In this document: positions 6,023 to 16,000 of the stretch, piece after piece
Layout of the letters: each line of letters starts with the position of its first letter
How positions within the stretch are numbered: the stretch's first letter is position 1
NCBI GenBank assembly: GCA_900553545.1
Contig: USDP01000013.1
Location: 1 to 17,050 of the forward strand
Direction of reading: 5' to 3'
Length of the DNA: 17,050 bases
From: an uncultured Eubacteriales bacterium
Lineage (GTDB): Bacteria; Bacillota; Clostridia; Oscillospirales; Oscillospiraceae
Made by a program: the position numbers and the translations under genes
Notes under the pieces: model-generated
What the model saw: only the letters and a program-made list of their open reading frames with translations
Database searches by the model: none
What the model was told of the DNA's origin: nothing

Positions 6023-7045
6023 TTACTTCAGATTCTTCCACGTCTCGGTCTTGCCGGACTTGGTGTAATCGTGGCCGTTCGCGGCCTCCATCACGTTGAG
6101 ATAGCACGCATCTGTCTCCGCGACATCGGTGAAGATCTTGAGGCCCTCGTCGCCCTTCGCGAGATATGCGCTGTCCGCGCTGCGGGAGAGCATGCGGTTG
6201 ACGATGCTGACGACCTCGGCACGGGTGATCGCGCCGTTCGGCTCATACGCACCCTCGACATCGTCCAGATAGCCTCTGGCGACGACGGAGGCGATGTACT
6301 TATAGCCCCAGAACGCGGTCGGGACATCGGTGAACTTCACGCTGCCCTCTTTCAGGGAGAAGAAGCGGGAGGCCATCGCGCAGAATTCCGCGCGGGTGAC
6401 GGACTTCGTCGGCTTGAACGTGCCGTCGGTGTAGCCGGTGATGACGCCCTTGGACGCCAGCGTCTTGACCGCGGTCTCGTACCACTTGCCAGCCGGGACG
6501 TCGGAGAACTGGACGTTCTTCGTCATCGTCTGGTCGAGGAGGAGCCGATAGAAGATCGTCGCGGCCTCGGCGCGGGTGAGGTTGCCGTTCGGCTTGAACG
6601 TGCCGTCGGGATAGCCCGTGATGTACGCGAAGTGGTCGGTGTCGTTGAGCCGCAGATCCTCGACCGTGCCGCTGACATTGACGTCACTCGCAGGCATGAC
6701 GAACGTGTAGGTGTTGTCGTCGATCTTCTTGATCTCGACCAGCTTGCCGTTTTTGTCCACGACCTTGATGTCGTCCGCAGTGACGCCGTCCGCGACCTTG
6801 ATGGTCACAGTCGAACCGGCGGTGGCGGTGGAGCGGTCGGGCTTAAGCTGATCCTTCTGCCCCTCTTCCACAATGACGCGATAGACCGGCTCGGAATAAC
6901 CGCCGCCATCGTTCAGCGTGAATTCGGGATCATACTGCGTACCGCTGCCGTCCCCGGCATCGACGGCGCAAACTGCGCCGCCGATGCCCGCGAACAGGCA
7001 AACGACAAGGATCAGAGCCAAGAATGCTCTAAAATGATGTTTCAT
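6023..7045 (-). CDS. Secreted S-layer homology (SLH) domain protein
   Basis: The 340-residue product starts MKHHFRAFLALILVVCLFAG, a signal peptide probably cut after AVCA (residue 27). Residues about 52-128 form a small beta domain ending TYTFVMPASDVNVSGTV, of a kind common before SLH modules. Then come three SLH repeats: about 137-170 (GYPDGTFKPNGNLTRAEAA), 180-228 (FSDVPAGKWYETAVKTLASK, GYTDGTFKPTKSVTRAEF) and 238-290 (FTDVPTAFWGYKYIASVV, YEPNGAITRAEV). The tail reads like the opening of a fourth. SLH domains bind pyruvylated wall polysaccharide, so the protein should sit on the cell wall. An ATG at 7063 is in frame but overlaps the Shine-Dalgarno; the start at 7045 puts the signal peptide first. 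It lies 28 bases after the giant gene and is presumably co-transcribed with it. Confidence 0.92.
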   Translation of the reverse strand: MKHHFRAFLALILVVCLFAGIGGAVCAVDAGDGSGTQYDPEFTLNDGGGYSEPVYRVIVEEGQKDQLKPDRSTATAGSTVTIKVADGVTADDIKVVDKNGKLVEIKKIDDNTYTFVMPASDVNVSGTVEDLRLNDTDHFAYITGYPDGTFKPNGNLTRAEAATIFYRLLLDQTMTKNVQFSDVPAGKWYETAVKTLASKGVITGYTDGTFKPTKSVTRAEFCAMASRFFSLKEGSVKFTDVPTAFWGYKYIASVVARGYLDDVEGAYEPNGAITRAEVVSIVNRMLSRSADSAYLAKGDEGLKIFTDVAETDACYLNVMEAANGHDYTKSGKTETWKNLK

Positions 7046-7053
7046 ACTGTACT

Positions 7054-7059
7054 CTCCTT
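7054..7059 (-). promoter_or_regulatory. Ribosome binding site deciding the SLH gene start
   Basis: AAGGAG lies 8 bases upstream of the ATG at 7045-7043 on the minus strand. The alternative ATG at 7063 is partly upstream of this site and has no Shine-Dalgarno of its own, so 7045 is chosen. Confidence 0.8.
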
Positions 7060-7073
7060 CCATCGCGAGGCGA

Positions 7074-10000
7074 TCAGCTGTTTTTGGTCTTCAGCGCAAC
7101 GCCGTATTCGTACATCTGGATGAAGTAGGTGCCGCCGATGTTGGACAGCGGGCCATAGCTCGCGGTAAAGACGCCGCACTCATCGCCGAACTTATCGGTT
7201 GCCGTTCTGCCCGTGTAGGTCAGGCTGCCGGTGGCATAGACCTTGCCGTCGAAGCTGCCGTTGACCTTGCGGAGGATCTCATAGGTCAGGCCGTCGGCGC
7301 GCTTGAGCGGCGTGGTCGATCTGCCGTCCTCATTGCGGACTTTGATCAGGACAACGAAGTTTGTGGCGGTCTTTGTGGTGTAGGTCGCTTCGATCTGGAT
7401 GGTCTTCAGTTCAACACCGCCGATCTTACCGTCGCCGTCCAGCACATAGTTCGTGTCGCCGACTTTGACCACGACCTGCGCATCGCCCTTTGTAAGGCCC
7501 TCAAGTGCATTGTTGCTGTTCGGATCAATCGGTTTGCCCTGAATAGAGATCGCGAGATCCAGATCTCTGATGGTATGGCCCTTGGCGAGGCCGCGGTTGG
7601 TGCTGTTTTCCTCTGCCTCGAGGATGTTCAGCAGGGCGGTGTAGAGCTTGCTCTGCGGAAGTCTCCAGTACAGGCTGACGGTGCCAATCGTGCTGGCCTT
7701 TTTGACCGTGACCGGGCGCTGCGCGATGTTGGCGGAGCCTTCGATGAAGTTCTCGCCGGTCTCGATGCCGGTCTCGCCGGTGGCCGGGATGAAGCCCTTC
7801 GAGCCATTGGTCAGTGCGGTAGTCGTCGTTGTCGCGTTACCGGTCTCATTATTCGTCAGCCGGTAGTTGGCTGCACCGGAGTTCAGAACGGTCTTGAACT
7901 TCAGCGTGTAGTTCTCGTCCATCTCCTCATCCACAGAGGTTCTCTTGGCAGCCAGCGCGGCCTGATTGTACTCGGGCGTTGCCGGGGTCGTCGTGGTGCG
8001 GTTGGCCGCCTTGTAATCGAACTTGCCGCAATCCGCGTTGCCCACGCAGTTGTCATAGTCCTGCTCGACGAAGATGCTTTCCAGATCGAAGTCGGCCAGA
8101 TTATCGGCGTAGGACTTGCTGCCGCGGGTCGATTTGATCGTCTTCTCCAGCGTCCAGTCGAGGACGTTCGGCGTCTCGCCGTAGACCGTCGCGTCGTTGA
8201 GGTACTCGGTCGTCTCGGACGTGAACTTCACGCCGCCATAGGTCGTGACCGCAGAATCCTTTGCCGTCTGGTCGGTGACATACTTGACGTTGTAGTTCAT
8301 GTTCTCCGTGCCGGCGACGAGGATCTCATAGCCGTCATGGACGTCGAGGCGGTTGTAATCATCGGTCTGCGAAGCCGTCAGGCCATTGATGAGTGCGTTG
8401 GACAGATCATCGTAACCCTTGATCTGGCGAGTCTGGCCGTAGATGTGGGTATCTTCCTTCGGCGCAACTGTGGCTTCCTTGTCGTTGATGGTGTACTTGC
8501 CGCGATAGATCAGGGACTGATAGTACGTCTCGGCTACCGGAACCTGACCGCTCGGGAGCTGCGTGCCGATATTGGTACGGCTCACATTCTGCATAGTCGG
8601 ATCAATGCCAGTCAACTTTCTGTACAGCTCGTCGTAAACCGTGATGGTGGTCATGTAGCTCTGCGGGGAACCGGTGTAGACCTTATCCTGATCAGGCAGG
8701 TGGACGCCCAGTTCCTTCTTGATCGCCGTGACAGTAACCGTCGTGCTGATGGCCTGTTCACCCTCGCCGCGCTTCAGCGTGACTTCGAAGGTGCCAACGC
8801 CGTTCACGTTCAGGATGCCGGTCTTTTCGCCGATCGTAACGTTGCCGACGAATCCCGCAGCAGCCATCACGCTCCATCTCATCACGCTCGAGCCGTTCTC
8901 GTGATCGGTGTAGTAGCCGTAGTGGTACAGCTGAACCTCGTCGCCGTAGTAAGCGACGTTCTCGCCGTTGCCGTTCACCGGCAGGCCGTAGATCGCAAGA
9001 TCCGGTTTGAAGTTGGTGCGCTGTCTGGTGTACTCGCCGTCCACATAGGTGATGACGTAGTTCTTTGCCAGTGCGTCAGCCGGCTTGATCTTCGCGCCGC
9101 CGACCTGGTCGAGCGCGTGGTTCGTAAAGCCGCCCTTATCATAGTTGAACAGGAATTCCGGCGCGATCTGCACGTCGCGGAGCGAGGTGTCGTTGGTGTT
9201 GTCGGACGTGCTGTAAGCGAGGCCCTCGTACTTCGCCGTCATGGCCGGGAACGCATCATACTGCGTGCTCTGCTTGGAGTGCGTCGTGACGGTGAGCGGC
9301 TTCTGCGCGATCACGAACGGGGCCGAAACCTCGTGTGCGGTGTAGTTGGTGGTTTCGTTGACGTGGAGCGTGACGACATATTCGCCCGCGTCGACCGGCG
9401 CCTGCTCGGCCACATTGCCGTCCGTCGGGGTAGCGAAGCCGATGGCCACGTCGCCCGCGTAGGTGAGATAGGACTCTGCGCCATTGTTCTCCGTTACAAC
9501 CTTCGTTGCAACGTCATACGGCATGGAGTTGTAAGTCGTACCCTCAGCGGTGATTCTGATTTCCGGATGCGCCTTGGTGATGGTGTAGATGCCGTAGGCG
9601 ACGTCGCCCGTGGAGGTCGTGACCTTCACGATGTAGCGGCCCGCGTTCAGCGTCGTCGCATCCTTGACCTCGTTCGCACCGTTCAGATACACGACATCAT
9701 AGGTCGCGCCCTCTTTCGTCAGCGCGACGTTGACGCCGTTGACCTGGCCGTAGAGTTCAGCGGTGTTGCTGATGGAGATCAGGGTGCTGGGCTGCGGCTC
9801 TGCTGCATCAACCTTCTGCGCATCGGCAGCATCCTTGACGACCTCGAACTTCATCGTGACGCCGCCCTTGTAGTTGTCCTGCTTCGGGCGGGCAACCACG
9901 GTGTAGAGGCCAGTCTTGCTGAGATCCTCGGTCTTTTCGATCTTCGTGTCGCTGTGGTAGTAGAAGGTCAGGGTATAGCCTTCGTTTGCTTTCAGCTCGT

Positions 10001-13000
10001 TGCCAGCCTGATCGATCATCTTGATGACCTGATCCGCCGGGAACTGTTCGCCCTGCTTCAGCTTCAGTGTGCCGGTTTCGCCGTATACCTGGCTGCGGCT
10101 GACGTAGATGGGCTCTTCGTAGGTCTTTGTCCCGTCGACAACGTAGTTATCCGCGTCGTCGCCGTGCAGCTGCACATCAGAAACGGTGAACTCATTCTCG
10201 CCCGCGTTCGCGTCCCTGAGGGTACCGGTCGCGGTGGCGTAGATGCTGTCGCCGTTGATGATGCCAATGTCGTTCGTCGGCAGGCCCGTCGTGCCCTGAT
10301 CGGTTTCGGCGTCATTCAGGATGACCTCAACGAGGTTGACATTCGTCTTGCCGTCGTAGACCTTGGCCTGTACGACTGCGTCCTCGACGTAGACCTTACG
10401 CTGCTCGATCGTGAAGGTGAACTCTTCGACCTTTTCCGTCCAATAAGCGGAAGCCGGGAGCGTGACCTTCGCGGTATAAGTACCGGCCTGAGACGGCTCG
10501 ACCTGCTTGCCAGTGACCTTATCGTAATACTTGACTGTCCAAGACTTGGCTGCCGCCGCGTCGATATCGCTGCCGTTGAAGTGGAACTCATCCAGCGACA
10601 CCGAGACACCCTGTGTCCGGCCGTTGTAGGTCGGGTTCAGGTTGCTGACGTTGAACTTGTAGCTGCTCTCGCGGACGATGATGCTGCGGGTGATCTTCTC
10701 AGTCATGTAGCCCGTGTTGGAGGTGGCCACAACGGTCAGCGTGTAGAAGCCCGGCTGCACCTGCTCTGCCCCGGTGTCCCACTCGAACGCATTCCAGCCG
10801 TCGACGGTAGCCTTCGAGGTGAAGGTCTTTTTATAATTGGTCTCGTTGCCCTTGGTATCGTCTGCCGTGATGGTGACATTGAGCGTCGCATTCGGCACCG
10901 CGCCAACCGCGCCGGAAACCAGCACGTTCACGGTGACCGTCTCGCCCTCGGTGATGCCCTCAAGGTTGTCGCCGCGCTCGTTGGTGTTGACGGCGACTGC
11001 GATGGTCGCCTCGCCGCTCGTCGGCATCATGACGTTGGAATAGTAGACCTGACGGCCATCATTCGCATCCTTGGTGTTAACCGTGCCCTGATCGATCAGC
11101 TCAAACGAGCCCTTGACGATCGGCGTGGCTGGATCCTTGACGGTGATGACCGCACGGTAGGCGGTATCCTGCTCGACCGGCTTCAGCAGGAGCGTCGTGC
11201 CGGTCGCGCCGGTGATGTCTTCCCAACGTTCGGAGTTTGCGAAATCGCGGGTCACGGTCGCGCCGGTCAGCTTCTGCCACTGGATGGTGTAGTCCTTGTT
11301 CGGGTTCAGCTTGGCGACGATATCGCGCAGGTCATCGCCCAGCTTCCAATCGAGGGTATACACGTCGGACAGCTTCAGCGTGGCGCTCTCATTCGCCAGG
11401 AACAGGCCATCCGCCTTGGAGATGTGGATGCCGCGTTCGCCAGCGGTGGTCTGGTTCTTGTTCTCATCCGTGCAGTTGTAGACCACAGAGGAATAGACCG
11501 TAACCTTGTCGGTCTGGATGGTCTGGTTTGCGCCCTCGGCGCTGGTGATCGTCCAGACCTTCTCACCGTTCACTTCCGTCTCTTTCCAGTTCTCGCTGGG
11601 CTTGAAGGTTTCGTCGCCGTAGTAGACGGCGGTGATCACGGAATCCAGCTTGGTGTTCGCCTTTGTCTTCGTCTCGACCGGCAGTTCGTCGGTCGTGATC
11701 TGGGCGACCATCTTGCCAGACGTATCCGGCTTCAGCTCTGCTTCGCCAAGCGGCTGGAACGCATTGTTCTCATCGACATAGTAGAACGCAACGGTTCCCG
11801 TCGGCTTGCGGTCTGCCCCAGCTTCCGCCGCTTCCACAGTGGCGGTCAGGGTGATCTCATTCAGCTGATAGACGTCCGGATATTTGCCATTGTTACGGTC
11901 GACCTCGGTCGCCTTGATGGCGTCGATGGCCTCGACCGTCCCCGTCACGCCCTGCGGGTCGCCGATGGCGATATCCTTCGAAACCACTTTGCTGCCGTCG
12001 AACGGGCTGTTCTTCGCGCCGGTCAGCAGGATGTGATAGCGGTCGCCGACCTTGGTCGTCTCCGCGGTGTAGGTGTCGCCGGTCGTCGTGGTGGTTTTCC
12101 AGTTCGCATCGGTCAGCGTCTCCCACTTCATGGTGTACATGTCGCCCGCGACGGTACGGCCGTCGCGCGCCACGACCGACCAATCCGCCTCGTCATCCTT
12201 ATTTGCGCCGGTCTGCTTCAGCTGGAACGTATGCTTGATGCCGGCGGTCAGGCCGCCGAGATGGTAGTCATACGAAGTTGCGGTCTTGTTGTCGCCGTTC
12301 GCAACTTCCTGACCCTGCGCATCAATCCACTTGCCCGTATGGACAGGGCTGTCGACATCGGCAATGACCGGGATCTGGAGCTGCGCGGACTTGATATAGA
12401 CCATCAGAGGCGTCGTTTCCGTCGTCGAGGTCTCATAGGTCTCGTTCGGCACATACTTTGCGTAGAACTCGTCCTTGGCCTCGGCCACCGGGTCAGTGTA
12501 AGCGCTCATGGTCGCCTCAGCAGCCGCGACGCCCATGTTCTGGCCCTCGGGCTGTACCGGAACCGTCGCGATCAGCGTCCAGTCATTGTCCTTCTTCTGG
12601 TAGAACTCCACGCTGCCGCTTTCAACGCCAGTCTGTGTGCCTTCCTTTGTGACCTTCGCCACCAACGTGATGGTCTGGCCCTCGAACTGCGCCTTGTGCA
12701 TATCACCGCTCAGTCCGTCAAACGGCGTCCCGTTCTTGATGACAACCGTGTTGGCTTCGTCTTCCGCGTCGGTGGTCAGGGCGATCTTCGTGTTCTCTTT
12801 GACGCTCTTGGTGGTGTTCGTGTAGAGGCAGACGTCGTATTGATTTGCAACGTATGCGTTGTTCTCGAACTTCACAGCCTTGTTATACAGCTCGCCCATC
12901 GGATAGATCTTGGCGCGGAACTCATAACCGGATTCTCCCGGCGTGACCTGATACTCGTTCGTGTCGGTGAATTCGCCCGGCACGGTCTCCCAATCGCTGG

Positions 13001-16000
13001 TCGCGGTCTTCTTGTACTGCCAGACGATCTTATAGTGCTTACCGAGAACAGGCGCATCGTTAGGCTTCACACATTCCAGACCGGTGATCTTGCCGGTGTT
13101 GACCGTCAGCGTATAGGTCTGGCCCGCGGTCATGGTCTGCGCAGAATCGCCATTCGCATCCTTGATGGTCAGCGTACCATGATTGCCTTCGCCCAGCGGC
13201 GTCCAGGTAATGGCGCGGGAGAAGATCTTGAGCTTGATGGGGCCGGCCTCGCAGTCGGTATAGCCCTCGACCGTCTCGGACTGGAACTTCACCCAATAAT
13301 ACCGGAAGTGCTGATTCGCCGGAGTCAGATACTTGTCCGCCGAAGTGCTGTAGCTGGCAGTCTTGCCGTTGACGGCCACTTCGCCGAGCTTCTCAGCGGC
13401 ATCCTTCTCGGCGGTCTTGCCCACATAGAAGATCGCAGTGCCCTTCACATGGGCGTTGAACTCCGCATTGAGCGTGAAGGTCTTGCCTTCATACTGGATA
13501 TCATACTCCGCCGCATGAAGCGCCGTGTCGCCAAACGTCAGTGTGACGGTCGACTTCTGCGCCTCCCAGATGGCATAGACAGTGGTATCCGCAGTGAACG
13601 GGATCTCAACGCCGGGATTCTTGATATCCCCGATCTTATAATCCGGCGTTGTGGCCGTACCGCTCAGCGCCCAGCCGAGGAACGTATAACCGTTGCGGAC
13701 AGGAACCTGAGCGGTGAACTTGGTGTTGTTCCCGTCACGATGAATATAGTAGTTCGCGGTCTGCGGGGCGGGCAGGTTGGACACGTGGTCGAGCGCGTTT
13801 TCGTTATAGGTGACCGTGATGGTCTTGCGCTCGATGCCGGAGACGGTGATGCGCGTGTTCGCGGTCACATAGACGAGGCGGAACGAGATCATGGTGATGC
13901 CGTTCTCCGTCTTGATGCTCTCGCGGCCCAGCTCATAGCCGTTCGCCGAGACGGACAACTTGCTGTAATCGTAGCCCGGCTGAATGACCAAGTTAAACGT
14001 CACATCGTCGCCATACGCAATGGTAAACGGCGTGTTGTCCGTCGGTGTGACCGAAGTCATCCCCGTGCTGCCGTGCTGCCAGTCCTTCAGTTCCCAGCCA
14101 TTCGCCGCATCCTTCACCTTGACAACGGTGATCTTCGGCTGGATGGCCTCATAGACCGCATGGACGGTGGTATCCGCAAGAATCGCGTCGTTGAACGGGA
14201 AGACCGTCGTGTTGTCTTCCTTATAATAACCCTTGAACTTAAAGCCCTCGCGCTCCGGAGCCGCGGGCATGGAGGCATAATAGCCGTGCTCGACGCTCTG
14301 GATCAGGAACGGCGCCTGTTCCGTCACTGTCGAGGAGGTGCCGTTTGCGCCCGGCGTGACCTTCGAGACTTTGAACGAGACCTGATGCACCGCGTTCTGC
14401 GTCACCGTAATGGTGATGTTGCGGTTTTCCTCAATTTTCCTGCCCATACCGATTTCATAGGTATAGGAGGTTGCTCCGGTGTGGTTCACTTCGCCAGTCT
14501 TTGCCGTCAGCGCTCCTTCAACCGAATCAACTACCTCGGGTGCCTTCGCCGCATACTGGCGGTCAACATTCACCGTAAAGGTGAACGGGTCATGCCAGTT
14601 GACGGTAGCCACGCCCGCCGGAACGGTGCTGTAACCGGCGCCGGAGGAGATCGTCACCGTGTAGGTGAGCTTTTCCCAGACGGCGTAGAGCGTGACCGTC
14701 GCGTCGTTCAGATACTGGCCGCCCGGCTGATAGGCCACGGGGCCTGTGGGGCTCGTCGCCCAGCCCTTGAAGGTGTGGCCGTCGCGGGTCGGGTTTGCCG
14801 CCGCCAGCGTCAGCGCAACGCCGTGTGTCTTGGTCTGCGCGTTGGGAATGCCACTGACCGTCGCATCTCCGTTCGCGTTCGCCTCGTAGTTCACGGCATA
14901 GGTCATCGGGGTCAGCTGGCCGTAGAGCACCAGATTGGAGGTGACTTTGTCATTCGCAAAATCCCACTCTCTGCCGCCGCCGTTCGGCTTGGTCGTCCAC
15001 TTTTCACCGAAATTATAGCCCGGGATCTTCGGGTCGGCCGGTTTCGTCAGCGCGGAGCCGTTTTCCACGTACTGAATCGAATAGATGCTGCCGTAGGGTT
15101 CCAGCGAGAACGTGACCATACGCGTCACGACCGCTCTGGCGCTGACCGTAACCACATAGGCATGGTCAACCGTAAACGCGCGAGTGGTCTGCGTGGGTTT
15201 GTCGCCGTTGCCGTCGACCTCGAACACCTTCGTGCCGTCGACGCGCAGCGTAGCCGTCGTGTCGGCATACGCCTCCACACGGATCTTGAAGCTGTCGCCA
15301 TATTCAAATGTATAGGACGTCGAGTCATTTGCCTCTTCCAGATCAGCGCTGCCGAAGCCTGTAGCATCATATGCCTTGCACTCCACGAACGTGGCCTCGT
15401 AGCCGTCGCCCTGCGGCAGGGAGATCGTGAACTTCTTCACCGTCGGGTCGCCAACCGCAACGGTCAGATCCTTGTCCGCAGTGAAGGTATATGTATAGAT
15501 GTTGCCATTGACCGTCGAGCCAAGGACGCGGTCGCCCGCCGTGACCGTACCGATCTCATAGCGTTCGCCCAGCGCAATCTGGAACGTCACTTCCGAGCCC
15601 ACATCGACCGAAGTAACCGTGTCGGCCAGATTGCCCGTGCCCTGATGTGTCAGCGTCACACCGGCGGGCACGATCAGCGGCCACGTAATCTTGACCTGAT
15701 TGCGCGTCCACACCGGATACAGCTTGACATCGGCCGTGATTTTCTGTGTGAAGTTATACTCGGCCTTGGTCGTCAGGTTATCCGTCCAATGCAAGAAGTT
15801 ATAGCCCTCGCGGATCGGCGGGACTGTCGGAACCTTCTCTCCCGGGATCACTGTGTCATGCTCGACATTGATCGCATCCGGCAGCTGCGACACACCGGTC
15901 ACATCGGCCACGAAGCTGACCGTGTGCGTATTGGCTGTTTCCGTCGGCTCCCAAATTGCCGTAAGGACAGTGTCAGCCCCCAACCTTTTCCACCGTGTCG

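Noticed and set aside
6002..7123. Plus-strand open frame of 373 codons opposite the SLH gene
   Set aside because: The minus strand encodes obvious SLH domains and a signal peptide; the plus frame begins inside the terminator.
7740..7810. LPXTG-like sequence (FIPATGETG) in the giant protein
   Set aside because: It lies about 230 residues from the C-terminus with no hydrophobic segment and basic tail behind it, so it is not a sortase signal.
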